Positions 15,565 through 23,979 of a DNA stretch of 64,000 nt are shown in pieces. The stretch spans positions 1,178,001-1,242,000 of the forward strand of contig CAWGKW010000002.1 of assembly GCA_963823275.1 (NCBI GenBank), written 5' to 3'. The position numbers and the translations under genes are program-made. Source of the stretch: RHKX01 sp963823275. GTDB lineage: Bacteria > Actinomycetota > Thermoleophilia > Solirubrobacterales > 70-9. The notes under the pieces are model-generated. The model did no database searches and had not been told where the DNA came from. It saw nothing but the letters and a program-made list of their open reading frames with translations. Position 1 is the stretch's first letter. Every line of letters starts with the position of its first letter.

Positions 15565-16331
15565 GCGCGGGCCGTCGCCAGGCCCCGGTCGATGCGGGAG
15601 CGAGAGCTGACGCCACCGCCTGGCATGACGCTGAAAACGGCTCATACGCGGCCGACCTCCGCCTCTGGGAGCGACTGGCGCGCGAACATCCCGGCGGGGT
15701 GGTTGACCTCGGGGCGGGCACCGGGCGGGTGTCACTGCACCTCGCCGCCTCCGGACATGCCGTGACCGCGGTCGACAGCGATCCGGCGTTGCTCGCGGCT
15801 CTCTCCGATCGCGCCGCGGACCGGGGGTTGGAGGTCGAGACCGTCTGCGGCGACGTGCGATCGCTCGAGCTGCCGGGCTCCTACCCGTTGATCCTCGCTC
15901 CGATGCAGCTTCTCCACATCCTCGGAGGCGAGTCGGGCCGGCGGCGAGCGCTGGCGGGGATCGCCGGAAGCCTGGCCGCCGCCGGACGCTTCTGCGCCGC
16001 CGTGCTGAATGAGCCCCTGCCGCTCGGGACGGCTCGGCCCGAGCCGATCCCCGACGTGCGCGAGGTCGATGGTTGGGTCTTCTCGAGCCTGCCGACCGAG
16101 ATCCGCATCGACGGGGACTCGATCCGGATGCGGCGGCTGCGCCAACTCGTCGCGCCCGATGGCGAGCTCAGCGAAGAGCCGAACTCGATCACGTTGGATC
16201 GCTTCACGTTGGCGGCGCTCGAGCGGGATGCGATTGACGCCGGGATGCAGATCGTCAGCGGCGAGCGGATTCCGAGCACGGAGCGGTATGAGGATTCGGT
16301 CGTGGCGATAATGGAGCGCTCCGATGTCTGA
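15561..16331 (+). CDS. SAM-dependent methyltransferase inserted between murT and gatD, 256 aa
   Basis: The SAM motif GVVDLGAGTGRVSLHLA is followed by VTAVDSDPALLAAL, VCGDVRSLELPGSYPLILAPMQLLHIL and a helix-rich C-terminal half ending ERYEDSVVAIMERSDV. The fold is clear; the substrate is not. Its ATG overlaps the murT stop (ATGA) and its end overlaps gatD by 8 bp, so it is translationally coupled to both and probably has been there long enough to be integrated. A role in cell-wall or lipid II modification is inferred only from this position. Confidence 0.87.
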   Translation: MSAGRRQAPVDAGARADATAWHDAENGSYAADLRLWERLAREHPGGVVDLGAGTGRVSLHLAASGHAVTAVDSDPALLAALSDRAADRGLEVETVCGDVRSLELPGSYPLILAPMQLLHILGGESGRRRALAGIAGSLAAAGRFCAAVLNEPLPLGTARPEPIPDVREVDGWVFSSLPTEIRIDGDSIRMRRLRQLVAPDGELSEEPNSITLDRFTLAALERDAIDAGMQIVSGERIPSTERYEDSVVAIMERSDV

Positions 16332-17061
16332 GCTGCGGCTGATCGCGCTCTATCCGGAGCAGATGAACATCTATGCCGACCGCGGAAACGTGCTCTTTCT
16401 GCAGCACCGCTGCGAATGGAGGGGAATCGGCTTCAGCTACGCATCCTCAGGCCCTGGGGAGACCTTCGATCCCGACGATCACGATCTGATCTACATCGGC
16501 GGCGGCCAGGATCGCGACCAGATCATGGTGGCGGCCGACATGCTCGCCAGCAAGCGCGACGCGATCGAACGGGCGGTGGAGGGCGGCGCAGCCGCGCTGG
16601 CGGTCTGTGGCGGCTACCAACTCCTCGGGTCCTCCTACCAACTGGGCACCGAGCGGATCGAGGGCCTGGGAATCGCCGACCTGCACACCGTGCGGGAGCC
16701 CGGCGAGCGCCTGATCGGCAACGTGGCGATCGAGGTTGACCTGGGAACGGGCCCGCGGGTCCTGGCCGGCTTCGAAAACCACGGCGGCCGTACCTACATC
16801 GGAGAGACCGGAAGCCCGCTCGGACGGGTTCTCCACGGTCATGGCAACAATGGTAAGGACGGCCTCGAGGGAATCGTTCGCAACAACCTGATCGGCACCT
16901 ACCTCCACGGCCCATTGCTGCCGAAGAACTCCTGGCTCGCCGATGAGCTGATCGTCCGAGCGATTGGACGCCGCGAGGGCCGGAGGCCCGAGCTCGAGCC
17001 GCTCGACGACCGGCTCGAGGACGCAGCCCACGCTGACGCCCTCAAGGCGGCGCAGAGGTAA
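16324..17061 (+). CDS. gatD: Lipid II isoglutaminyl synthase, glutaminase subunit GatD
   Basis: Class I (CobB/CobQ-like) glutamine amidotransferase that supplies ammonia to MurT. It has the N-terminal LYPEQMNIYADRGNV, the nucleophile LAVCGGYQLLG (C95), the GFENHGGRTYIG segment and the catalytic TYLHGPLLPKN (H195). Length 245 is normal. It is the last gene of the plus-strand operon; the convergent acyltransferase ends 46 bp later. Confidence 0.94.
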   Translation: MSELRLIALYPEQMNIYADRGNVLFLQHRCEWRGIGFSYASSGPGETFDPDDHDLIYIGGGQDRDQIMVAADMLASKRDAIERAVEGGAAALAVCGGYQLLGSSYQLGTERIEGLGIADLHTVREPGERLIGNVAIEVDLGTGPRVLAGFENHGGRTYIGETGSPLGRVLHGHGNNGKDGLEGIVRNNLIGTYLHGPLLPKNSWLADELIVRAIGRREGRRPELEPLDDRLEDAAHADALKAAQR

Positions 17062-17107
17062 CTGCGCGACTCGCAGCGCTCCGCGCCGCTCGACTGCGCG
17101 TTCGCTC

Positions 17108-18325
17108 TCAGCGTCGTTGCGGGAAGCCGCGCCGCTTCATCAGCGGGCGCTCGATCAGGTAGTAGCTGGTGGCTGCCACGATCGTCGTGATGATCACGGT
17201 GCCGATGAGCGTGACCCAGAACCCGGCGCCGATCGCCCCGCTCCCCAGGTTGTAGGCGATCGTCACGTGCCAGAGAAAGACCCCGAACGCGATCGAGCCG
17301 AACCAGGAGATCCATCCCAGCCCGAGCAGTCGGTGCGGAAGGCCGTTCCCGGTACCGGTGAAGACGACGGGGATCATGATCAACCCCGAGATCACGGCGA
17401 ACCCGAAGTAGGAAGCGAGAAACTCGAGGTCCGTCTCCCTTGCGACGATGTAGGGCTCGGCCGGGAGCGTCAGGACCAGCACCAGCCAGACGCCCAGGGC
17501 GGCCGCCCAACACAGCGTCGGTCGGTCGGCGAGCGTGGCGAGGTGACGCTGCGGCCTGCGCTCCGCGAAGGCGACGGAGACCACCGCCAGCCCCAGCCCC
17601 AGTCCGATCCAGATCATGTTGCCGAGGAAGCTGAAGCGAAACCAGGTGTCGAAGCGGAGGTCGAAGGGGGCGACGCTGAGCGCCGCTGAGACGATCCCGA
17701 TCAGGGCGAGGAGCCCAAGCTCCAGCGTCACCCACCGTCGACGGCTTCGGCCGCGGGCGAGTCGCGCGGTGAGCAGGGCGTAGAGCGGCAGAACCAGGTA
17801 GAAGGTCACCTCTGCCGTCAGGCTCCAGGTCTGCGGCAACCCACAGCGGAACACGTAGCCGTTGCACTCGGGGTTGGTGAAGGGATCGTCGAGATTTCCG
17901 GCCAGCGAGTAGAAGCCGAGCCAGTCGGAGCCGAAGACGCCGAGCAGGCCCGGGAAGATCGCCAGCACCGTCAACGCGACCCAGTAGGCCGGGTAGATGC
18001 GCAGCCCGCGGCGGGTCAGGTAGCCGCGAACGTTCGGCGGTCGGGCTCCCCCCGTCCGATGGGCGATCATCGGCCGGTAGAGCAGAAACGCCGAGAGGAC
18101 GAAGAAGACCGCGAAGGCGACGTCGAGGCGGATGATCGCCCGATCGAGCAGGCTGCCGGTCAACGGCAGCGTGAAGATCGCGACATGGATGACGATCACG
18201 GCCGCCGCCGCAATCCCGCGCAGGCCGTCGGTGAGCTCGAAGCGCGGATGTCTGGGTGCCGGCCCCCCAGACGCGCCGGGGCCCGCGCTCAACGGAATGC
18301 CTCTCCGATCACGTCCTTCGAGCAA
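17108..18325 (-). CDS. Membrane acyltransferase 3 family protein, 405 aa
   Basis: An O-acyltransferase of the acyltransferase 3 (OafA/NodX-type) family, which acylates surface sugars or lipids. The cytoplasmic N-terminus leads to FELTDGLRGIAAAAVIVIH (catalytic-type His in the first helix), and about ten membrane helices follow; FLLYRPMIAHR with the RGYLTRRGLRIYPAYW loop is typical. The start region overlaps the end of the upstream glycosyltransferase-like gene by 37 bp, so the start may be a later codon. It is the last gene of a minus-strand envelope cluster. Confidence 0.9.
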   Translation of the reverse strand: MLEGRDRRGIPLSAGPGASGGPAPRHPRFELTDGLRGIAAAAVIVIHVAIFTLPLTGSLLDRAIIRLDVAFAVFFVLSAFLLYRPMIAHRTGGARPPNVRGYLTRRGLRIYPAYWVALTVLAIFPGLLGVFGSDWLGFYSLAGNLDDPFTNPECNGYVFRCGLPQTWSLTAEVTFYLVLPLYALLTARLARGRSRRRWVTLELGLLALIGIVSAALSVAPFDLRFDTWFRFSFLGNMIWIGLGLGLAVVSVAFAERRPQRHLATLADRPTLCWAAALGVWLVLVLTLPAEPYIVARETDLEFLASYFGFAVISGLIMIPVVFTGTGNGLPHRLLGLGWISWFGSIAFGVFLWHVTIAYNLGSGAIGAGFWVTLIGTVIITTIVAATSYYLIERPLMKRRGFPQRR

Positions 18326-20166
18326 TCGTCGAAGCCGTATGCCTTCGCGGCCTCCTGTTGTTCGGCGGCCAGCGTCCCCAGGAGCCGCTCGAGATCCTGG
18401 GATTCGTCTGCATCGCCGGCGAGTCCGGCACGAAGGCGCTGCCGAGAGAGCTCCTCGATCGAGTCGAAGAGCCCCAGGAAGCGATCGAGGTTCTCGTCGT
18501 CACCCGGGATCTCCAGGGCCCGCAACCGTTCCGACTGCCGGGCACGGATCTCGATCCCGGGCGCAATCAGCCCCTTTGTCGTCAGCTCGAGCGCATCGGC
18601 GGAGGCCATCGGGAGATCGCCGCTCCCGACGAGATCTTCGGCATCAGCGAGCGCCTGAGCGCAGATTCGATCGGCCCGCTCGATGTAGGCGGCCTTGGCC
18701 TCAGGGTCGGCGCCCGGAGACTCGACCGGAGCGGAACCTGACGCAGGCGTCGAAGCCGACCCATCGCCATCTCCGCAGCCGCCGATCGCGGCGACGGCGA
18801 TCAGTACTCCGGCCGCGACGGCGAGGCGCCTAATGCTGCGGCGGTCCCGGAGCCAGGCAAGCCCGATCGCGGCGAGGATCAGGAGGAACGGGTCGGCCGG
18901 CACCCGGTACCGTGGCAGGCCCGCCACCGGCAGCGCGACGAGGATCAGCGCCATCGGTACGAGCCACAGGAAGATCGGTCCGGCGTGCACAGCGGGCATT
19001 CTCCCGGTCTCGGGCAGCTCCGGATTCCTCCGGCCAGCCGCGATCGCGAGTAACCCGACGGCGGCGAGCACGAACGCCAGCACGAAGGCGGCCACCTCCG
19101 TGGTGGTCCCACGGTTGCCGATCCCCGTCTCGTCGATCTCCTGTCCGAATGCGACGACCGAATCGCTTTTCAGATACGCCAGCCGGAGGGCGTTGTTGAG
19201 CATCGCTTCGACGGCGTATCCAGGGTGATCGGCGACGAAGGAGACGGACTCCCGCCGCAGGGTCGCGTCCAGGGTGCCCTCGTCGACGCCGGCCGTCCGA
19301 AACAGGGGGGCATACTCATCAGCGATCGCAGGCGTCCGCCAGGCGGCGGTCGCAGAAGGGTCGTTAAGGGAATCCTCGTTGTAGGTGCCGGCGAGGCCGA
19401 AGCCAGTACTGGTGGCGATCGGGATCAGGCGGCCGAACTCGACGGCGTTGCGGGCCGTCCACGGCGCGATCACCAACACGGCGCACGCGATCGCCGTCAG
19501 CGGGCCGACCAGGGCACGGATACCGAGGCGGGGGCGGATCATCCACAGGCCGAGGATCAGCGGAAGCAGCGCGATCACGCCGGGACCGCGCGTGAGGGCG
19601 GCCAGGCCCGCAAGGACGCCCGCCAGGGCGGCCCACCGGATCGCCGAACTCTCGCGGTAGCGGACGACGGCGAGGACGGCGCCGAGCAACAGCGGGATGA
19701 AGAGGTTCTCGGAGTAGAGCTCGGTGCTGATCAAGATGAGCGGCGGGAAGGCGGCTGCGAGCGAGGCGGCGATCAGGGCTATGCGCGGCCCCCAGATCCG
19801 TCTGGTCAGCAGGTAGAGGAGAAGCACGGTGAGCGCCCCCAGCAAGGCCCCGAACATTCGCCCGGCCGTGATGCTGTCGCCGCTGACCGCGTAGACGGCG
19901 CCGAGGGCGAACGGATAGGCGGGACCACGCAGAGCGCTCGGTCCGCCGTCGGGGACGTAATCCGACTCGGGAAAGCCGTCGCCGGCCGAAATCGAGCGGG
20001 CGTGGCGGTCGTAGTCGTATGCGTCATGGCGAGGCTCGTATGCTCCGTCGACGCCAATTGCGAGGACGCGGATCAGGAGGGCGGCGAGGACGACCGCCGT
20101 CGGAAGGATCCACGACGAAAGAGACCGCCCTTGCGAGCGGCCTCCCTCGTCCTCAGATTCCCTCAT
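18289..20166 (-). CDS. GT39-like membrane glycosyltransferase fused in frame to a lipoprotein-like domain, 625 aa
   Basis: Residues ~20-444 look like a polytopic GT-C (PMT/ArnT-like) transferase: helix, then an Asp-containing loop EPRHDAYDYDRHARSI, many helices, TELYSENLF, and a membrane-embedded C-terminal part ending WLRDRRS. From residue ~445 the frame continues as RRLAVAAGVLIAVAAIGGC, a complete lipoprotein signal with lipobox IGGC (C464), then a Ser/Pro/Gly linker and a helical domain with Cys (ADRICAQALADAEDL ... YGFDDCSKD). This second part looks like a separate small lipoprotein. It is read here as one frame; residue 445 is ATT, which could be a rare start. The neighbour upstream ends 6 bp before it. 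Confidence 0.8.
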   Translation of the reverse strand: MRESEDEGGRSQGRSLSSWILPTAVVLAALLIRVLAIGVDGAYEPRHDAYDYDRHARSISAGDGFPESDYVPDGGPSALRGPAYPFALGAVYAVSGDSITAGRMFGALLGALTVLLLYLLTRRIWGPRIALIAASLAAAFPPLILISTELYSENLFIPLLLGAVLAVVRYRESSAIRWAALAGVLAGLAALTRGPGVIALLPLILGLWMIRPRLGIRALVGPLTAIACAVLVIAPWTARNAVEFGRLIPIATSTGFGLAGTYNEDSLNDPSATAAWRTPAIADEYAPLFRTAGVDEGTLDATLRRESVSFVADHPGYAVEAMLNNALRLAYLKSDSVVAFGQEIDETGIGNRGTTTEVAAFVLAFVLAAVGLLAIAAGRRNPELPETGRMPAVHAGPIFLWLVPMALILVALPVAGLPRYRVPADPFLLILAAIGLAWLRDRRSIRRLAVAAGVLIAVAAIGGCGDGDGSASTPASGSAPVESPGADPEAKAAYIERADRICAQALADAEDLVGSGDLPMASADALELTTKGLIAPGIEIRARQSERLRALEIPGDDENLDRFLGLFDSIEELSRQRLRAGLAGDADESQDLERLLGTLAAEQQEAAKAYGFDDCSKDVIGEAFR

Positions 20167-20172
20167 CCAACC

Positions 20173-20751
20173 TCAGGGCGAGATGCAAGTGACGTTCGCC
20201 TGCATGCTCCAGTTCGAGGCGGTGCCAGCGCCGATCTCCTGAGCCTGAGCGATCCATCCGCCCAGGTAGACGGTGTTGATCGTCGCCGTGACGTCGTTGG
20301 AGCCCGCCCCCGCGAGGGCGAAGCCGCCACCGGTCGGTGATGAACTGCCGGGACAGTCCGCCACCACCAGCTTCGTGGCGTTGCTGTCGCTAGGGCTGGT
20401 GGTGCCGAATACCGCGTCGGTGGTGCCGAACTTCGAATCGGCGGTTGTCTGAGCCGCGGCCGCGGCTGTGCTCGCGTTGTCGGCAGTGGTCTGCGCCGTA
20501 TCGGCGGCTGCCTGCGCGGCGTCCGCTGAGTTCTGGGCGCCGTCCGCTGAGTTCTGGGCGTCGTCGGCGGTGGACTGAGCCGCCTTCGCCGCCTTGTTGG
20601 CCTCTTTGGCCTTCTTCAGTGCCTTCTTGGCCGTGCTCTTGGCACTGGCGAAGGTATCGGCAACGGGGTTGCCCGGCCCACCGAGAGCCGGGACCGCGAG
20701 GGCGACCGCGAGCAATGCCGTCATTCCGAACAGGGCGTATCGCCTCTTCAT
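20173..20751 (-). CDS. Secreted heptad-repeat (coiled-coil) protein, 192 aa
   Basis: A basic start (MKRRYALF), hydrophobic segment and PALGGP give a signal peptide. A Lys/Ala-rich stretch follows (AKSTAKKALKKAKEANKAAKAA), then seven near-perfect heptads of the type AQxxADx (AQSTADD, AQNSADG, AQNSADA, AQAAADT, AQTTADN, ASTAAAA, AQTTADS). The ~90-residue C-terminal domain is Gly/Ser/Thr-rich with Cys in VVADCPG and NVTCISP. Function unknown; possibly a surface fibre or stalk. The ATG at 20751 was chosen because GGAAGAGAG precedes it. Confidence 0.75.
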   Translation of the reverse strand: MKRRYALFGMTALLAVALAVPALGGPGNPVADTFASAKSTAKKALKKAKEANKAAKAAQSTADDAQNSADGAQNSADAAQAAADTAQTTADNASTAAAAAQTTADSKFGTTDAVFGTTSPSDSNATKLVVADCPGSSSPTGGGFALAGAGSNDVTATINTVYLGGWIAQAQEIGAGTASNWSMQANVTCISP

Positions 20752-20860
20752 CTGAATCTCTCTTCCTTGTCGCGAACGCTGGACGAAACCGTCCAATTGA
20801 GCGCGATCAGATCACATCAGGCGGACGAATGCAAGTTCGAAGGGTCGCGCCACGGCAGGA

Positions 20861-21505
20861 TCAGCCCGGCCGGGGAGCGGTGTCCAGGGAGGTGGTCGGA
20901 CACTCGGCAAGCCCGAGGTCGGATATCGCAGTCTCGAGCGACGCCGTCGCCTCGTCGGTTGCGGCGGCCTGGGCGGAGATCTCGGCCTGCGAACCTACCC
21001 GGCTCTGGCGCGAGAGGGCACCGAGCTCGACGATCACGGCAAGCAATGCGTCGTCGAGCGCCTGCGCCTGTTCCGCGTGTCCCGGGGTCGGCTCCAGGGA
21101 CTCGAAGGCCAGCTTCCATTCCGTCACCGCTGCGAGGGTCGCCACCACGTATCGCGACTGAGCGCCTGCCTTCGAGTCTGCCGCGGCCTCGGCCCCGGCA
21201 GCTGCGACCTGCTGTTTGGCTGCGACACACTGGGCGTCGGCCTCCCTGGTGAAGGCATCCTGCGTCGGCGGTTCGTCGGGGGTATCGAGGACGGCGAAGG
21301 CGACGATCGCGATGATCGCCGCCAACCCGGTGCCGGCGGCCAGCATCCGCTCCCGTCGGGAACGTCCGATTACGGCCGAGAGTCGCTCTCGCCAGGTCCG
21401 CGGCGCAGACGTGGGCGGCTGCTCGGTACCCGCCACCGGTGCGCCGCAGCTGCCGCAGAATCGTGCGGCCTCACTCAGCCTCCCCCCGCAGTTCTCGCAG
21501 TGCAT
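20861..21505 (-). CDS. Zinc-ribbon membrane protein with extracytoplasmic helical domain, 214 aa
   Basis: The N-terminus is a zinc ribbon (C3, C6, C17, C20: HCENCGG and FCGSCGAPV), followed by a basic linker, one membrane helix (LAAGTGLAAIIAIVAFAVL) and an Ala/Glu/Gln-rich helical domain with two Cys (ADAQCVAAK, LAECPTTS). The outer domain resembles the lipoprotein-like C-terminal domain of the GT fusion downstream in composition. The function is not recognised. The ATG at 21505 was chosen over 21541 because the protein then begins at the ribbon and TAGCTT lies 8 bases upstream. Confidence 0.72.
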   Translation of the reverse strand: MHCENCGGRLSEAARFCGSCGAPVAGTEQPPTSAPRTWRERLSAVIGRSRRERMLAAGTGLAAIIAIVAFAVLDTPDEPPTQDAFTREADAQCVAAKQQVAAAGAEAAADSKAGAQSRYVVATLAAVTEWKLAFESLEPTPGHAEQAQALDDALLAVIVELGALSRQSRVGSQAEISAQAAATDEATASLETAISDLGLAECPTTSLDTAPRPG

Positions 21506-21513
21506 GGCGCCGC

Positions 21514-21519
21514 AAGCTA
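21514..21519 (-). promoter_or_regulatory. -10 box TAGCTT before the zinc-ribbon gene
   Basis: On the minus strand TAGCTT, eight bases, ATG 21505. The spacing is one longer than at most leaderless genes here. Confidence 0.45.
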
Positions 21520-21544
21520 GCCGAAACCGGGATGGGGCCACTGC

Positions 21545-21550
21545 TACTGT
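21545..21550 (+). promoter_or_regulatory. -10 box TACTGT of leaderless Cys-repeat lipoprotein gene
   Basis: TACTGT, CGAATT (six bases), GTG 21557. It supports GTG as start. Confidence 0.6.
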
Positions 21551-21556
21551 CGAATT

Positions 21557-22123
21557 GTGATCCCGGCGACCCGATCCCGCCGCGCGTACGCGCCGGTTCC
21601 CGCTGTGCTGCTGCTGGCGGTTGTCATGATCGGATCCGGTTGCGGAGAGGGGTCCGAACCGACCGCTTCGACCTCGGCTTCGGCCCAGACCACTTCGACC
21701 ACCACGGGAGCCGGGGTCGCCGAACCGACCAGCGACCCCGCAGGCATCTCGAGCAAAGCCAAAGCCGGCGAGGACGGCGGCCCGGCTCCAACGGGTGACG
21801 GTGAGCCGGATGCGGGCAACTCGTCGTCGCCCGGCGGAGCGGGTGGAGATTCCACATCGACCTCCGGCTCCGACGGGGGTTCGTGCCCCGGCGACCTGAC
21901 CGCGGTGGAATGCGAGGACCTGGTCGACGCCCTTTCGGCGGCGGATGGAAGTGGATCCAAACCCGCCTGCCCCGCGTCCCTCTCTCGGTCTGAGTGCAGG
22001 GATCTGGCGGCCGCGATGGATGCGGCCAAGGGCGACGATGTCGGCAAGGATCCCGGCTGCCCGGACGTTCTCAGCAGGGCCCAGTGCCAGGCGCTGGGCG
22101 AGGCCTACGCGGCCGGGCGCTAG
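21557..22123 (+). CDS. Lipoprotein with three CP-x7-C repeats, 188 aa
   Basis: The signal sequence has lipobox IGSGC (C29), followed by an ~80-residue low-complexity Ser/Thr/Gly/Asp linker. The C-terminal third holds three copies of a ~20-residue unit beginning CP and with a second Cys nine residues later: C110/C119, C138/C147, C168/C177, each continuing as CxxLxxAxxAA. Each unit could form a disulfide-closed helical hairpin. No family recognised. It is divergent from the zinc-ribbon gene. Its stop overlaps the convergent dut stop by 4 bp. Confidence 0.75.
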   Translation: MIPATRSRRAYAPVPAVLLLAVVMIGSGCGEGSEPTASTSASAQTTSTTTGAGVAEPTSDPAGISSKAKAGEDGGPAPTGDGEPDAGNSSSPGGAGGDSTSTSGSDGGSCPGDLTAVECEDLVDALSAADGSGSKPACPASLSRSECRDLAAAMDAAKGDDVGKDPGCPDVLSRAQCQALGEAYAAGR

Positions 22124-22515
22124 CCGACGCCGCTCGAGCCGAAGCCGCCGGTTCCCCGCTCGGTCTCCGACAGCTCGGCGACCTGAACGGGCGTCGCGGT
22201 GGCGAAGGGGACCAGCAGGAGCTGGGCGATCCGGTCCCCGGGCTCGACCTCGAAGGGGTGCTCTCGATCGGTGTTGAGAAGCAGCACCCGCAACTCACCC
22301 CGATAGCCGCAATCGACCAGGCCCGGAGCGTTCACCATCGAGATACCGTGTTTGAGGGCCAGGCCCGAGCGGGGCAGCACCAGCCCGGCGTGACCGGTCG
22401 GGATCTCGACTGCCACGCCGGTGCCGATCGACGCCCGCTCGGCCGGTCCGATCAGGGCCGGTTCAGCTGCGCGGAGGTCGAGGCCCGCATCCCCGCCGTT
22501 GGCTCGCGAGGGCAT
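22120..22515 (-). CDS. dut: dUTP diphosphatase (trimeric dUTPase)
   Basis: Hydrolyses dUTP to dUMP and PPi. Motifs 1-5 are in order: AGLDLRA, PRSGLALKHGI, NAPGLVDCGYRGEL, RIAQLLL and the C-terminal Arg/Gly loop TERGTGGFGSSG. At 131 residues it is slightly short at the N-terminus; the first Met (MPSRANGGDAG) may not be the true start, but no better codon is obvious. Confidence 0.93.
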   Translation of the reverse strand: MPSRANGGDAGLDLRAAEPALIGPAERASIGTGVAVEIPTGHAGLVLPRSGLALKHGISMVNAPGLVDCGYRGELRVLLLNTDREHPFEVEPGDRIAQLLLVPFATATPVQVAELSETERGTGGFGSSGVG

Positions 22516-22582
22516 CGACGCACCCGGCTCCAGAAGCCGTCACCCTCAGCTCCACGGGCGCAACCGACCTCCGGCGACGGAC

Positions 22583-23926
22583 TCAGGCTGCCGACGTCCC
22601 GTTGACCGAATAACCGGCGAACCGATGCGAGTGACTGCGGGGGACGCGAGCGCGAACCAGGACCCCGTCCGCGCGATCGTCGCGTTCGACCTGGCCGGCG
22701 ATGGCGTGCAGTTCGCTGAGGATCGCTCCATGGTCGTAGGGGATCAGCAGCTCCATCGGCTGCAGGGTCTCCGCAAAGGCCTCCTCGATCGCGTCGAGAA
22801 GCGCCCCCACCCCCTCCCCGCTGACGGCGGAAACGCCGACCGCTCCCCGCTCACCGACCAGGAGATCGCGGCGCTGTTCGTCGCTCAGCAGGTCGAGCTT
22901 GTTGAAGACGAGGACACGTGGCGTCTCGCCCGCCCCGATCTCCTCGAGCACGGAATCGACGGCTGCCATGGCGGTCGCCCGGGCCGGCGGAGGCTCGGAG
23001 CCGTCGACGACGTGGACGATCAGGTCGGCGAGCGTTGTCTCCTCGAGCGTCGCCTTGAACGCGTCGACTAGCTGATGGGGGAGCTTGCGGATGAACCCCA
23101 CCGTGTCGGTCAGGAGGTACCTGCGTCCCGCGTGTTCGTAGGAGCGTGTCGTCGGATCGAGCGTGTGGAAGAGGCGATCACCCACACCGACCCCGGCGCC
23201 GGTGATCGCATTCAAGAGGGTCGACTTGCCCGCGTTGGTGTAGCCGGCGAGGGCGACGGTGGGGATCGCCGAGCGGTCGCGCTCGGCCCGCATCGTCTCT
23301 CGGCTCCGCTCGACCACCCGAAGCTCGCGGCGCAGGGCCGAGATTCGATCGCGGGCGAGGCGCCGGTCGGTCTCGATCTGCGACTCGCCAGGGCCCCTGG
23401 TTCCGATGCCGCCGTCCATGCGGCCGGCGCCGAGGCGCTCGAGGTGGGTCCACAGCCCCCGCATGCGAGCGAGGTTGTACTCGAGCTGGGCCAGCTCGAC
23501 CTGAAGCTTGCCCTCGGCGCTGTGGGCGTGGTCGGCGAAGATGTCGAGGATCACGGCGGTGCGGTCGATGACGGGTACGCCGAGGGCGCTCTCCAGGTTT
23601 CGCTCCTGCCGCGGCGCGAGCTCGTCATCACAGGCGATCAGATTGGCTCCGACGCGCTTGATCTCCGCCTCGAGCTCCTCCAGCTTTCCGCGTCCGAAAT
23701 ACCGGTCGGGATCGGGCTCGGATCGTTGTTGGACCATCCGGCTCTCGGTCGCGACGCCGGCCGTGCGGAGCAACTCACGCAGCTCGGCCAGCTCGAGGTC
23801 CTCGCCGGGTAAGCCGGTGAGGACGCCGATCGCGACGGCCCGCTGCCGCGCTCGGGGGTTTCGCACGCCGGCCTCGACCGTGCCGTTGCGCGATCGGGCC
23901 TGCTCTTCGTTCTCTCCGGAGGCCAC
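22583..23926 (-). CDS. hflX: Ribosome-associated GTPase HflX
   Basis: A GTPase that splits stalled or stressed ribosomes. The N-terminal HflX domain has FGRGKLEEL and the Gly-rich MDGGIGTRGPGESQIETDRR. The G domain has G1 GYTNAGKST, DTVGFIRKLPHQLVDAF (G3) and NKLD (G4). From GTG 23926 it is 447 residues. A longer frame opens at 24010, but a TACACT box lies six bases before the GTG. Confidence 0.95.
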   Translation of the reverse strand: MASGENEEQARSRNGTVEAGVRNPRARQRAVAIGVLTGLPGEDLELAELRELLRTAGVATESRMVQQRSEPDPDRYFGRGKLEELEAEIKRVGANLIACDDELAPRQERNLESALGVPVIDRTAVILDIFADHAHSAEGKLQVELAQLEYNLARMRGLWTHLERLGAGRMDGGIGTRGPGESQIETDRRLARDRISALRRELRVVERSRETMRAERDRSAIPTVALAGYTNAGKSTLLNAITGAGVGVGDRLFHTLDPTTRSYEHAGRRYLLTDTVGFIRKLPHQLVDAFKATLEETTLADLIVHVVDGSEPPPARATAMAAVDSVLEEIGAGETPRVLVFNKLDLLSDEQRRDLLVGERGAVGVSAVSGEGVGALLDAIEEAFAETLQPMELLIPYDHGAILSELHAIAGQVERDDRADGVLVRARVPRSHSHRFAGYSVNGTSAA

Positions 23927-23932
23927 CCGACA

Positions 23933-23938
23933 AGTGTA
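23933..23938 (-). promoter_or_regulatory. -10 box TACACT of leaderless hflX
   Basis: On the minus strand TACACT, TGTCGG (six bases), GTG 23926. It removes 28 codons from the longest frame. Confidence 0.6.
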
Positions 23939-23979
23939 GGAGCAGCCGTGCCGATTCGAAAAGGCCGCCGCGATCCCGG

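Noticed and set aside
19225..20340. 371-codon open frame on the plus strand, Gly/Arg/Glu-rich
   Set aside because: Antisense to the GT39-like gene; composition is the mirror of membrane-helix codons.
20173..20751. Heptad-repeat gene as a low-complexity false ORF
   Set aside because: Kept as a gene: it has a signal peptide, a ribosome-binding site, regular heptads in frame and a distinct C-terminal domain with two Cys.
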